From positions 806,001 to 870,000 of the forward strand of contig JAHBUD010000001.1 of assembly GCA_019638255.1 (NCBI GenBank): DNA of 64,000 nt, read 5' to 3'. Positions 1 through 8,874 of this stretch are shown in pieces. This DNA comes from Cyclobacteriaceae bacterium (GTDB lineage Bacteria; Bacteroidota; Bacteroidia; Cytophagales; Cyclobacteriaceae). Position 1 is the stretch's first letter; the number at the start of each line of letters is the position of its first letter. The position numbers and the translations under genes are program-made. The notes beneath the pieces were generated by a model. It was not told the DNA's origin. It saw nothing but the letters and a program-made list of their open reading frames with translations, and ran no database searches.

Positions 1-1359
1 GACCTGAAAAAGGTTAAGGTGAAAGATCCCTTTGTGCGCGAATTGATTGAGACGGTATATAGCATTGAAAAAATCCAAAAAGAAAATGGGATACAAGGCT
101 GCCACCGCTACGTAATCAGTAACTGTGGCAGTGCACGCGATGTAATCAATGTGTTTCAATTATCACGATTGGCCATTGGTACCAAACAAGGATTGGCATT
201 GGATGTTGTGCCGTTGTTTGAAACCATTGATGATCTGAAAAATGCAGGGGAGGTGATGGAGACATTGTACGCGATACCAGAGTACCAAAAGCATTTACAG
301 AAGCGTGGAAATCGACAAACCATTATGCTCGGATTTTCAGATGGCACGAAAGATGGCGGTTACCTGCGTGCCAATTGGTCGATTTTCCGCGCGAAAGAAA
401 ACCTCACACGCATTTCGCGCAAGCATGGCATTACCGTTTTGTTTTTTGATGGCAGGGGAGGCCCACCGGCAAGGGGCGGAGGAAACACGCACGACTTTTA
501 TGCCTCGTTGGGAAGTTCCATTGAAGATCATGAAGTACAGCTTACCGTACAGGGGCAAACCATCAGTTCAAATTTTGGTAAGGTTACTTCCTGTCGGTTT
601 AACCTTGAGCAATTGCTCTCCGCAGGAATTGAACAAGATGTGTTCGGTGAAGAATCGGAAGACCTCACAGCCGAAGACAAAGCTTTGCTGGATTCATTTG
701 CTGATGCCGGATACCGTGCCTATCTCGGGCTGAAGTTACATGAAAAGTTTGTGCCCTACCTCGAGAAAATTACACCGCTTTCGTTTTTTGGCGAGACCAA
801 CATCGGCTCGCGACCGGTAAAGCGAAATGCATCGGATGGATTGAAGTTTGAAGACCTCCGGGCTATACCTTTTGTAGGCGCCTGGGCACAGATGAAACAG
901 AATATTCCGGGATTTTATGGTGTGGGTTCTGCACTGGAGGAAATGAAAAGTCAGGGACAGTTCACCAAGCTCAAAAATCTTTACAAGCGATCTCTTTTCT
1001 TCCGCACGCTACTGGCCAACAGTATGATGTCGCTGACGAAAACATACTATCCCGCTACGCGTTATCTTGCACACGATCAGGAATTTGGTGCATTCTGGAA
1101 TATGATGTTCGAAGAGTATGAACGTTCACGCAAGCGCGTGTTGGAAGTAACTTCATTGGATAACTTAATGGAGAACAATCCGGTCAACCGTTCATCAGTA
1201 AAACTTCGTGAACGCATTGTTATGCCGCTTATCGTCATTCAACAATTTGCATTGCAACAACTTCGCAGCGGTGGTGATAAAAAGCACACACGCGAATACC
1301 AGAAGCTTGTACTGCGCTGCATGTTTGGCATTATTAACGCTGCGCGAAATTCGGCTTAA
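1..1359 (+). CDS. ppc: Phosphoenolpyruvate carboxylase, C-terminal part (5' end outside window)
   Basis: PEP carboxylase makes oxaloacetate from PEP and bicarbonate, refilling the TCA cycle in the cytoplasm. The frame is open to base 1, so only about the last 450 residues of a protein usually near 850-900 residues are present. The first ATG-like start inside the window is not the true start. The visible family signature is the glycine-rich FFDGRGGPPARGGG block near nt 445-485, which holds the GRGG loop that contacts bicarbonate/PEP. It is followed by QGQTISSNFG and VGSALEE, and by the C-terminal end GIINAARNSA, which matches the usual conserved tail. The catalytic histidine of the N-terminal half lies outside the window. 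No damage is seen. Confidence 0.95.
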   Translation, partial: DLKKVKVKDPFVRELIETVYSIEKIQKENGIQGCHRYVISNCGSARDVINVFQLSRLAIGTKQGLALDVVPLFETIDDLKNAGEVMETLYAIPEYQKHLQKRGNRQTIMLGFSDGTKDGGYLRANWSIFRAKENLTRISRKHGITVLFFDGRGGPPARGGGNTHDFYASLGSSIEDHEVQLTVQGQTISSNFGKVTSCRFNLEQLLSAGIEQDVFGEESEDLTAEDKALLDSFADAGYRAYLGLKLHEKFVPYLEKITPLSFFGETNIGSRPVKRNASDGLKFEDLRAIPFVGAWAQMKQNIPGFYGVGSALEEMKSQGQFTKLKNLYKRSLFFRTLLANSMMSLTKTYYPATRYLAHDQEFGAFWNMMFEEYERSRKRVLEVTSLDNLMENNPVNRSSVKLRERIVMPLIVIQQFALQQLRSGGDKKHTREYQKLVLRCMFGIINAARNSA

Positions 1360-1421
1360 GAAATTTGGAGATGTATCGACACAGACCCGAATTGTGTACC
1401 TTCATATTAAAATTCGCGCTT

Positions 1422-3014
1422 ATGAAAAACTTTTTACCAATCCTCTCTGGCTTTTTGCTAATGGCATTGCTGGTCTTTGATTCCTGCTCATCGGGTAAGA
1501 AATCCTTCGTACGTGGCAATTATTATGATGCCGTAATGACCTCCACCAACAGGTTGAGAAGAGATCAGGATCATAAGAAATCCGTAGAAACCCTCCGCGA
1601 AGCGTACCCACTTGCTGTGGCATACTATGACGATCAGGCAAAGACTGCATTGGCAACAAATGAACCCTTCAAATGGTCGAATGTGGTGAATGCTTATAAC
1701 ACCATAAATACAATGTATGATGAGATCAGACGTTCGCCCGGAGCCTTGCGTGTTATTCCGAATCCGGTAAACTATTACGACAAGCTGGCCGATGCAAAGC
1801 AGCAGGCTGCTGCCGAGCGCTACAATGCTGGTGTGGCTGCATTGGCCATAAATAATCGTGATAAGGCAAAAGAGGCTTATCGCCATTTTCAACTGGTAGA
1901 GACTTTTGTTCCCGGATATAGGGATGTTCAGGATATGTTAGCGGCAGCCTTGTGGGCAGCTACGGTAAAGGTGTTGGTAGAGTCCATCCCGGCCCAGACA
2001 AGAAACATCAGTGTAAGTGCTGATTTTTTTAACGATAAAGTTTCAGAGTTTCTGCACAACACCACCATTAATGAATTCGTAAGATTTTTTACACCGCAAG
2101 AAGCTCAGACGATCAACCTTGCTCCGGATCATGTGGTGAAAATTTCGTTTGATGAATTTTCAGTAGGTGAAGTGTTTTTGTATGAGAAGGAATACGTACT
2201 GGTGAAGGATAGTATTGTAATGGCAACCTATATTGCTCAGGTACCCGTAACCGATAAACCAGCGGATGGACAAGATAAGCCGAAGGATCTGCCAAAAGAC
2301 GAGAAACCTGCTGACGAGAAGAAGGATGAGCCAATCGATCAACCCAAAGATGATAAACCCAGGGATGAAGGCCCACTTCCGGGTGACGATGGTTTCGAAG
2401 AAAAAATTGATGAAAAAGATCGCGTAACAATATGCCATATTCCTCCGGGAAATCCGGCAGCCCGGCATACGCTTACTATATCAAGAAATGCATTGGCGGC
2501 ACATTTGGCGCATGGCGATGTGATGGGTAAATGTGAGGATGAAAAGGGAAAGGGCAATACGGAAAAAAAGAACGACAATAAAGGGAAGTCCGGAGGAGGC
2601 GGTGGCGCGCAAAGCGTATCAACCGTGCGGTTTGAAGAACTATTTAATATTGCGGAAGCATTAAATGGTCGATTGTATATTTCGAACGACACAGTGAAAG
2701 TGTATGGTTCGGTAAAGGCCACGTATTATTATTCCCGCAAAACAACCACCTCAAAGGGATTGGTGAATTTTCAAATAGTTGAATTGCCATCCAACCGCAT
2801 ACTGGCGGTTGAAAAAATGCCCGGTGAATTTGTTTGGGTTTCAGAATGGGCAACTTTTAATGGTGATGAGCGTGCTTTAACGCCCAAACAATTGCAAATC
2901 AGCAAGCAAAGGGAGCAACTGCCGCCTCAGCCACAAGAGTTATTCATCGAGTTTACCCGTCCGATTTATGATCAACTGATTACGAAGTTGCGGGAGTTTT
3001 ATAAGAACTACTGA
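1422..3014 (+). CDS. Large lipoprotein with inserted Cys/His 'CHIPPGNP' motif
   Basis: Predicted lipoprotein of 530 residues, function unknown. ATG 1422 is preferred over an upstream in-frame start because it gives a clean signal peptide (MKNFLPILSGFLLMALL) with lipobox FDSC. Residues 25-275 look alpha-helical and TPR-like (repeated Tyr/Ala pairs such as YYDAV, YNAGVAALA). Residues 278-330 form a Lys/Asp/Pro-rich linker. Residues 335-371 carry a compact motif beginning VTICHIPPGNP and ending AHLAHGDVMGKC. A second charged/Gly-rich linker (372-395) leads into a beta-rich C-terminal domain (VYGSVKATYYYSRKT...). The motif plus its linkers look like an insertion between two halves of one domain. 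The gene follows ppc by 62 bp and ends at a strong hairpin. Confidence 0.8.
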   Translation: MKNFLPILSGFLLMALLVFDSCSSGKKSFVRGNYYDAVMTSTNRLRRDQDHKKSVETLREAYPLAVAYYDDQAKTALATNEPFKWSNVVNAYNTINTMYDEIRRSPGALRVIPNPVNYYDKLADAKQQAAAERYNAGVAALAINNRDKAKEAYRHFQLVETFVPGYRDVQDMLAAALWAATVKVLVESIPAQTRNISVSADFFNDKVSEFLHNTTINEFVRFFTPQEAQTINLAPDHVVKISFDEFSVGEVFLYEKEYVLVKDSIVMATYIAQVPVTDKPADGQDKPKDLPKDEKPADEKKDEPIDQPKDDKPRDEGPLPGDDGFEEKIDEKDRVTICHIPPGNPAARHTLTISRNALAAHLAHGDVMGKCEDEKGKGNTEKKNDNKGKSGGGGGAQSVSTVRFEELFNIAEALNGRLYISNDTVKVYGSVKATYYYSRKTTTSKGLVNFQIVELPSNRILAVEKMPGEFVWVSEWATFNGDERALTPKQLQISKQREQLPPQPQELFIEFTRPIYDQLITKLREFYKNY

Positions 3015-3019
3015 TTATA

Positions 3020-3056
3020 ATCTTACCGGATCTGAGTCTCACAGATCCGGTAAGAT
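3020..3056. terminator. Perfect 15-bp inverted repeat between convergent genes
   Basis: ATCTTACCGGATCTG (3020-3034) and its exact reverse complement (3042-3056) flank a 7-nt loop. It sits 5 bp after the lipoprotein stop and just before the stop of the minus-strand small membrane protein. This is the expected place for a bidirectional terminator. There is no clear T-run on either side, so intrinsic termination is likely but not certain. Confidence 0.7.
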
Positions 3057-3061
3057 GTTGT

Positions 3062-3256
3062 CTACGAATTTTTAACTTCTTCCATTTTTGTTTGCTCGTT
3101 GTTGTATTTTTTATCAACGAGTTCTGTTCTGGTTTCTTTGTCATGATAACGATGCCGGGTGTTCGTAAAGAAAAACCCGAAACCAAGACCTGATGCTGCC
3201 AATAGTATAAGGATCACAAGCCCTGCTATACGCAGGACTTTTTTTAAACGGCTCAT
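3062..3256 (-). CDS. Small single-pass membrane protein (64 aa)
   Basis: Unrecognised small protein. ATG at 3256 gives MSRLKKVLRIAGLVILILL, a basic N-terminus followed by one hydrophobic segment (about residues 9-30, ending GLGFGFFF). A highly charged Lys/Glu/Asp-rich tail follows (DKETRTELVDKKYNNEQTK). An upstream in-frame start would put 12 extra residues before the membrane segment and looks less likely. This amino-acid pattern resembles an inner-membrane anchor with a cytoplasmic or periplasmic charged tail. It is convergent with the upstream lipoprotein, with a hairpin between them. Confidence 0.55.
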   Translation of the reverse strand: MSRLKKVLRIAGLVILILLAASGLGFGFFFTNTRHRYHDKETRTELVDKKYNNEQTKMEEVKNS

Positions 3257-3340
3257 AGAAAATACAGTTAAGACTTGTACACGATGGTACAAGCCATGCT
3301 TTGTAATGATTAATTATGGAAACTTCCCGAAAGGGTAAGT

Positions 3341-3706
3341 CTAGCCTTGAAGGGGCAGACTGTGCAGAAAAGAGTCAGCTTTACTTCTTGGTGTGTATGG
3401 CGTAATCCTGACGCGTGGTGAAGACAATCTCTTTTTATGAAGGGTATAGGTTAAACACGTTTGTAGTGTATAAGTTTGCAGTTGAGAAAGATGAGAACTA
3501 CAATTGAAAAAATCTGGTTTTTCAAACTGATAAAATGAAACAACTGAAGTGACACGGGTTCCTGGAAAAACCCTGATTTCTGTTTGGGGCGGAATTTTTA
3601 CGCCAGGGTTAACAGAAACCGTGCCTCCACCAATAGCGATTAATCCAACAAGAAGGAACCCGGCAAGAAGAATTAAGGAACCTCGATTTGATTGATTTTG
3701 AAGCAT
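3341..3706 (-). CDS. Uncertain small membrane-anchored protein (121 aa)
   Basis: The open frame starts with a convincing membrane segment (NRGSLILLAGFLLVGLIAIGGG) and then a beta-like stretch (VSVNPGVKIPPQTEIRVFPGTRV). From about residue 65 on the composition becomes Ser/Thr/Leu/His-rich and looks non-coding (SSHLSQLQTYTLQTCLTYTLHKKR). Either the gene is real with a poor tail, or the true gene is shorter and broken. No family is recognised. It lies in the gap between the small membrane protein and the beta-lactamase-like hydrolase, 27 bp downstream of the latter on the minus strand. If it is not real, 3257-3733 holds no gene that I can see. Confidence 0.35.
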   Translation of the reverse strand: MLQNQSNRGSLILLAGFLLVGLIAIGGGTVSVNPGVKIPPQTEIRVFPGTRVTSVVSFYQFEKPDFFNCSSHLSQLQTYTLQTCLTYTLHKKRLSSPRVRITPYTPRSKADSFLHSLPLQG

Positions 3707-3733
3707 ATCTCGCCTTAAACTACAAAAAATCTA

Positions 3734-5407
3734 CTACTGCTTTGCAAATCGCAAATTCCTGACGCGGCCGCTGGAAACTTTCAAGGCAGTTACCTTTTGT
3801 GAGTTGCGTTCAAATTGCACCAACCCCATGAAAAACCGATTCCCGGAAAACAAGTCGGCCATGATAGGTGTAAATTCAATATCACTTAGTCGAGGATGTA
3901 CAGCTGTTAATTTTCCGTTTTTAACAACAAGATCATAAAACGTGCTTAGCTCTTCGCTGAAGTAGGTGCCCTCAAACTGTTTTAATTGATCCGCAGTATA
4001 GTTGGCCGGTTCATATTCCACAAAATAACTGGGGTCATTTCCATCAATGCTAACCGTCATGGTTGATTTTTCTCCATTTTTTCCAAAGACTATCCGCAAG
4101 TCGTCAGGTACATTTAGCATTTTAAATTCGGTGACGCTGATGGGGATAATCGCACTTTCGTTGTTATCTGACCGATAATAAAATAGTGTATCATTCTTCA
4201 GATAGATTTTTCGCGAGCTTTTTGCAACATCATCCCAATAATTTCCAGAGAAGGATTCAAGTTGCTTGTTTAACAGTTTAACTGTTTTTACAGGTTTTTC
4301 TTTTTTGGTTTTAGGCGTCTCAGCCTTAACAAAATTATTTTCCAGAAATACATCCGCCACTTTTAAGGCCATGCTGCCCGAACTGAAAGACGCGTCATTA
4401 CTGAATACAATCACCGCAAAATTCTGGTCGGGGAAGCGCCCCAGGTATGTGCGGTATCCGGCATCGGCACCACCATGTTGAATTTGAGGCAATCCTTTAT
4501 AATCGTTCACAAACTGGCCTAATGCGCCACCATAGGTTTGGCCGTTGTTTAATGTGGCTTTTGTATTCATTTGCTGAACGAGTGACGCCACTGATGCCGG
4601 TGGATTGTTTAAATGCAAGGCCCACTGGGCAAGATCTTCAACGGTGGTAAACAAACTGGTGGCTCCAACATTGGCATAACTCAACACACTTTTTTTGTAT
4701 ACCTCACCATCGCGGTAGTAGGAATATGCCCGGTTCTTTACGATTTTCTGATGATCATCATAGAAAAGAGTTTGGGTCATTTTCAGTGGTTCGAAAATCC
4801 GTTCGTGTGTGAATTCAGCAAAAGATTTTCCTGAAACACGGGCCACTACTTCTGCCAATAAGGTAAAGCCTGTATTGCAATAGGCATATTCATCACCGGG
4901 GTTGAAGTTGAGTTCCTTCTGCTTGCTCACCAGTTTCAGCACATGTTCTTTGGTGATTACATCATCCATGCGCCAGCCCGCAAGGGTAAGTAAATTCCAT
5001 TGGTCGCGCAGGCCGCTGGTGTGATTGGCGAGATGCCGTAACGTAATGGTTTTGCCAAAATCCGGAACTTCAGGAATATGCTTGCGGATATCGTCTTCCA
5101 ATGAAAGTTTTCCATCTTGTTCCAGTAGCAATATGGCATAAACGGTAAATTGTTTGGATACGGAAGCAACATGGAAAACGGTAGTCGGACTGTTGGGAAT
5201 ACCATATTCCAGGTTGGCCATACCGTAGCCCTTGCTGAACACCATCTTTCCGTTTTGAACAACGGCTACAGCGGCTCCTGGTTTTTCAGGATTGTTCCAT
5301 GGGGCAAACAGTTCGTCAATGCGTTCAGGGATTGTTTTGGTTTGTGCTGTTGCTGATACAGTGAGTAAGGCACTACACACGATAAGGAAAAGCCGGACGA
5401 TTTTCAT
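3734..5407 (-). CDS. Serine beta-lactamase-like hydrolase (class C/PBP4* family), exported
   Basis: Exported serine hydrolase of the AmpC/esterase-type beta-lactamase family (Pfam Beta-lactamase). The likely substrates are D-amino-acid peptides or esters rather than antibiotics. It has a signal peptide (residues 1-22, ending SATAQ). The S-x-x-K motif is SVSK at residues 82-85, the Y-x-N motif YCN at 176-178, and an H-x-G class motif HGGADAGY lies near residue 318. The catalytic domain ends near residue 360. Residues about 375-557 form a beta-rich C-terminal extension typical of stand-alone bacteroidete members of the family. All three active-site motifs are present, so the enzyme should be active. 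It reads away from the DUF2071 gene with a 57-bp gap. Confidence 0.9.
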   Translation of the reverse strand: MKIVRLFLIVCSALLTVSATAQTKTIPERIDELFAPWNNPEKPGAAVAVVQNGKMVFSKGYGMANLEYGIPNSPTTVFHVASVSKQFTVYAILLLEQDGKLSLEDDIRKHIPEVPDFGKTITLRHLANHTSGLRDQWNLLTLAGWRMDDVITKEHVLKLVSKQKELNFNPGDEYAYCNTGFTLLAEVVARVSGKSFAEFTHERIFEPLKMTQTLFYDDHQKIVKNRAYSYYRDGEVYKKSVLSYANVGATSLFTTVEDLAQWALHLNNPPASVASLVQQMNTKATLNNGQTYGGALGQFVNDYKGLPQIQHGGADAGYRTYLGRFPDQNFAVIVFSNDASFSSGSMALKVADVFLENNFVKAETPKTKKEKPVKTVKLLNKQLESFSGNYWDDVAKSSRKIYLKNDTLFYYRSDNNESAIIPISVTEFKMLNVPDDLRIVFGKNGEKSTMTVSIDGNDPSYFVEYEPANYTADQLKQFEGTYFSEELSTFYDLVVKNGKLTAVHPRLSDIEFTPIMADLFSGNRFFMGLVQFERNSQKVTALKVSSGRVRNLRFAKQ

Positions 5408-5464
5408 GAATGTGGGGTTTGATAACTATTATACGCGATTGAGAAGGATGTGGCTATGAAATAC

Positions 5465-6187
5465 TTAAATCCTTTTGCCCGCTTTTACCTTTATTTCAGA
5501 ACCTTCCGCCAGAAATACCGAAACCGGTTTTTCGGTTGAGAGAAATGAAAACTCCGTTCCGTACACTTTTCCGAAGTCTACATCAACCGCGTAGTTGCGG
5601 ATTGGGTAAATTTCCCACCGCGGATGTTCAACCTGGTATTCAGAAGTTTTTTGGGCATTGATTTTTGTGTAGCCCCAGTAATGCTCGGTGATAAATTCAG
5701 CTTCACTTCCGGCCTCCAACAGAACGGCTTTTGAGTCCGCTTCAACAGAAAACGTATGCCACAATGATTTCTTCCAGCGGTATTCAACCTTTAACTTATT
5801 AGCTTCTGTTTTCCAGGTGTGTTGCATGGGCAGGGTTTCGTAGTGCTCGCCATACAGCGTATTGGCTACAAAGGTTAGGGCAGCCCGCGGCACAATCTCT
5901 TTAATAAAAACTACACCTCGTTTCCATTCTCCCTCATCCTGGTAACGAACATAAAAGCGCAGGTTTACTTCTTCAAAGTTGACATGAAACGGAACCTGAA
6001 TACCCAACACGCGGGTGTTCAAAAACATAAACCCCACCAGGCTCACGTAGCAGGTGTTGTTCCAAAAATCCAGTTCTGTTTTGGCGGGAACGAACGGCAG
6101 GAGCGACTCGGGTTTAACTGCGTAGTTCGCCATCGCCAGTTTGCGCCATTCGGCTTGTAGGAAGGTTTTAGTTTTTTGCAAATCCAA
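5465..6187 (-). CDS. DUF2071 (YqjF-like) family protein
   Basis: Cytoplasmic protein of 240 residues matching the DUF2071/COG3361 family, whose function is unknown. Diagnostic features are the N-terminal AEWRKLAMANYAV followed by the acidic/proline-rich LLPFVPAKTELD, then CYVSLVGFMFLNTRVLGIQVPFH and the conserved VNLRFYVRY segment. A later stretch (FITEHYWGYTKI) matches the usual family block. The length is normal and there is no signal peptide. It lies 13 bp downstream of the AT-rich membrane protein on the same strand and may be co-transcribed with it. Confidence 0.85.
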   Translation of the reverse strand: MDLQKTKTFLQAEWRKLAMANYAVKPESLLPFVPAKTELDFWNNTCYVSLVGFMFLNTRVLGIQVPFHVNFEEVNLRFYVRYQDEGEWKRGVVFIKEIVPRAALTFVANTLYGEHYETLPMQHTWKTEANKLKVEYRWKKSLWHTFSVEADSKAVLLEAGSEAEFITEHYWGYTKINAQKTSEYQVEHPRWEIYPIRNYAVDVDFGKVYGTEFSFLSTEKPVSVFLAEGSEIKVKAGKRI

Positions 6188-6200
6188 AGTACTTTGTGAG

Positions 6201-7004
6201 TTATCTATTGAGTACTTCAGTGATACGCTTGTAATAGTAAGTTGACTTTATGTCATTGAATTCATAACTGTTATTAGCATTTTGATACAACATTTTGATT
6301 TGTTGGACATTTAGATCTTTTAATAAGATGTCAATAAATTCTTGATTGTTGTAAATTCTTAATCGAAATTTCTTATGTTGATCGCCAAGTGCTGTTAATA
6401 ATTCAGTAAAAAATTCAATTTTATCATTCTGTGTTATAAAGACATCTAATAGCTCGTGACTGTTTTCATTTCTTGAAAAATAGAGAAAGGCCGCATCTCT
6501 ATACCCTTCCCGGCTTAAATCCTGTTTAAAGAATTCCTTTACAAGGGAAGATTCTTGAAAGATTAGTAATGAAATTAATTGATTCTCAAATAGCCGTCTA
6601 TCTTTTGGGTCTTTTGTTTTTCTGATAATATTTATAATGCGAAGTATCTGATAATCATTGAAAGCAGCAGGCTGATAATATTCTAAAACTTTCATTGCCC
6701 TATAGGCTACAATTACATCATCACTCTCGAGATTTGCAATTGCGCTATCGATTCTTTGTTGAGTGTTGTTTTTGATGTAAGAGGTTATATTATTATCCAC
6801 TAACTCTTGTAATTCATTTTGAGGTTTTACTATGTAGAAATAGCTTATTACCGGCACAACTGCTATTATTATTACTATTAAAATCCCTGCAAAGGTCCCC
6901 GCGCTAGAGAATATTGAATTTAAATTCCCAATAGTTTCTGAAGCTTGCTTTATTCTTTGCTCTAAAATTTCTTTTTGCTCCGTATTAGTGTTTCTCTTTG
7001 CCAT
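6201..7004 (-). CDS. AT-rich single-pass membrane protein, unknown function
   Basis: Unrecognised protein of 267 residues. Layout: a charged N-terminal helix (residues 1-35, NTEQKEILEQRIKQ), one strong membrane segment (about 37-59, AGILIVIIIAVVPVISYFYIV), then a long helical domain to the end. The helical part is rich in Asn, Ile, Lys and Tyr and has heat-repeat-like helices (DVIVAYRAMKVLEYY, RRLFENQLISLLIF). Codon use and base composition are clearly more AT-rich than in the neighbouring DUF2071 and sod genes, which suggests recent acquisition. I assign no function. Confidence 0.75.
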   Translation of the reverse strand: MAKRNTNTEQKEILEQRIKQASETIGNLNSIFSSAGTFAGILIVIIIAVVPVISYFYIVKPQNELQELVDNNITSYIKNNTQQRIDSAIANLESDDVIVAYRAMKVLEYYQPAAFNDYQILRIINIIRKTKDPKDRRLFENQLISLLIFQESSLVKEFFKQDLSREGYRDAAFLYFSRNENSHELLDVFITQNDKIEFFTELLTALGDQHKKFRLRIYNNQEFIDILLKDLNVQQIKMLYQNANNSYEFNDIKSTYYYKRITEVLNR

Positions 7005-7037
7005 ATTGATAAGTTATCAGATCGTTTTATGTGAGCT

Positions 7038-7781
7038 TTACTCCAATCTACTCGCCACCTCATCCCAATTCACCACATTCCACCAATTTGCTACGTACTC
7101 ATTTCGCTTGTTCTGGTACTTCAAATAATATGCATGTTCCCAAACATCTAGCGCAAGCAGAGGCGTGCCTTTAAAATCGCTATTGTCCATCAGCGGGTTA
7201 TCCTGATTTGGGGTTGAACCAATTTTTAACGTTCCATTGTCATTTACCAACCAGGCCCAGCCTGAACCGAAGCGGGTCATGGCGGCAGCTGTAAATTGTT
7301 CCTTGAATTTTTCAAACGATTCAAAACTTCCGTTGATGGCATCGGCCAATTTACCAGGCGGCACTCCGCCACCGGGCTTCATTACCTGCCAGAAGAAATT
7401 GTGATTATATGCACCGCCACCATTGTTGCGTGCCTTGGCTGAGAGCTTCGAAGTGTTGGCAAAGAATTCAGCTTCCGTGCCAAACGCTATTTTTTCTTCG
7501 GCAATGGCATCGTTTACATTTTTTATGTAAGCGGCATGATGCTTATTGTAATGTATATCCATGGTGGTGGCATCAATGTTCGGCTCCAGCGCAGCATAGT
7601 CGTATGGCAGTTTTACCTGCGCAAACGACAGGGCTGCAAGAGCAGTTGCAGTATCCTCATCCGTCTCTTCAGTTGATTTGGTAGCGCAGGCCGCAGAAAA
7701 AATGGCGGGTGCACCCATGCTGGTCAATACGGTTGCTTTCACTGCGGTTTGTACAAATTTCCTGCGATTGGTTTTTTTCAT
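7038..7781 (-). CDS. sodA: Exported Mn-type superoxide dismutase with Tat-like signal and lipobox
   Basis: Converts superoxide to hydrogen peroxide and oxygen. The 200-residue C-terminal part is a normal Fe/Mn SOD. Predicted metal ligands are H77 (IHYNKHH), H127 (YNHNFFW), D212 and H216 (LDVWEHAYY). Two features favour Mn use or cambialism over strict Fe: the NNGGG run before H127, and Gln193 in the PNQDNPL loop. The unusual part is the N-terminus. NRRKF at residues 5-9 resembles a twin-arginine motif and is followed by a modest hydrophobic stretch and a lipobox-like SAAC ending at Cys32, then an acidic Thr/Glu linker. The enzyme is therefore predicted to be exported, possibly as a lipoprotein, rather than cytoplasmic. 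Confidence 0.93.
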   Translation of the reverse strand: MKKTNRRKFVQTAVKATVLTSMGAPAIFSAACATKSTEETDEDTATALAALSFAQVKLPYDYAALEPNIDATTMDIHYNKHHAAYIKNVNDAIAEEKIAFGTEAEFFANTSKLSAKARNNGGGAYNHNFFWQVMKPGGGVPPGKLADAINGSFESFEKFKEQFTAAAMTRFGSGWAWLVNDNGTLKIGSTPNQDNPLMDNSDFKGTPLLALDVWEHAYYLKYQNKRNEYVANWWNVVNWDEVASRLE

Positions 7782-7884
7782 GGCAATAGCATTTGGTGTA
7801 AATACATCTCAGTTTTGAAAATTTCGGGTAGAGGTAAATTTACTTAAAAATACGTAGCTTGCTGATGATCTTAACACCAACGGT

Positions 7885-8859
7885 ATGAGCGAAATACTTT
7901 ACGATGAAGTGCCTTCCCTTGACCTGGCAGATTTTACCAGTGGAGATGAAGCGAGGAAGAAAAAATTTGTTGCCGATTTGGGTGCAGCGTACAACAACAT
8001 CGGCTTTGTGGCCATTAAAAATCATTACCTCACCGATGACTTATCAACTCAATTATACGGTGTGATCAAAAAGTTTTTTGCTTTGCCGGATGCTGTAAAG
8101 CAGAAGTATGAAATACCGGGTTTGGCCGGTCAGCGTGGGTACATCGGCAAAGGAAAAGAACACGCCAAAGGTCGTAATACAGGCGATCTGAAAGAGTTTT
8201 ATCACATTGGCCAGGAAGTGGAAGATGACGATCCGATAAAAAAAGAATACCCGGAAAATGTTTGGCCCGATGAAATTCCTGAATACAAGGAAATCGGGTT
8301 GGAGGTTTACCGCAGACTGGAAAAAACCGGTGTACACATGTTACGTGCCATTGCGCTTTATCTCGGTTTACCTGAAAATTATTTTGATGCAAAGGTTCGT
8401 CATGGCAACAGCATTTTACGACCCATACATTACTTCCCCATTGAAAATCCCGAAGCTGTACCGGCTGATGCTGTGCGTGCAGCCGAACATGGCGATATCA
8501 ACCTGATTACCTTGTTAATGGGCGCCAGCGCTGATGGATTGCAAGTGCTTCGCAGAGATGGCAAATGGATTCCCATAACAGCGTTGCCTGAGCAACTTGT
8601 GGTTAACGTTGGCGATATGCTGGAGCGCCATACCAACAAGATACTTAAGTCTACTATTCACCGGGTGGTCAATCCTCCAAAAGAGAAAATGAATACACCC
8701 CGGTTTTCTATCCCCTTCTTCATGCACCCTCGAAGCGAGATGAGTCTTGCCGCACTACCCGGATGTGTGGATGCAGAGCACCCTAAGCAGTGGCCTGACA
8801 TTACAGCGGGGGAATTTTTAGATGAACGGTTGGCCGAAATTGGTTTAAAGAAAAAATAA
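7885..8859 (+). CDS. 2-oxoglutarate/Fe(II)-dependent oxygenase, isopenicillin N synthase-like
   Basis: Cytoplasmic non-haem iron oxygenase of 324 residues. The N-terminal DIOX_N-like half has the typical pattern GFVAIKNHYL...FFALPDAVKQKY. The jelly-roll half carries the iron triad H202-x-D204 (AAEHGDINLITLL) and H259 (STIHRVVNPP). R273-x-S275 (PRFSIPFF) binds the 2-oxoglutarate carboxylate. All catalytic residues are intact. Bacterial members oxidise varied small molecules and the substrate cannot be read from sequence. It is divergent from sod (103 bp between starts) and is followed after 15 bp by the ChrA-type transporter, so the two may share a transcript. Confidence 0.9.
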   Translation: MSEILYDEVPSLDLADFTSGDEARKKKFVADLGAAYNNIGFVAIKNHYLTDDLSTQLYGVIKKFFALPDAVKQKYEIPGLAGQRGYIGKGKEHAKGRNTGDLKEFYHIGQEVEDDDPIKKEYPENVWPDEIPEYKEIGLEVYRRLEKTGVHMLRAIALYLGLPENYFDAKVRHGNSILRPIHYFPIENPEAVPADAVRAAEHGDINLITLLMGASADGLQVLRRDGKWIPITALPEQLVVNVGDMLERHTNKILKSTIHRVVNPPKEKMNTPRFSIPFFMHPRSEMSLAALPGCVDAEHPKQWPDITAGEFLDERLAEIGLKKK

Positions 8860-8874
8860 TCATCAGGGGCGCTC

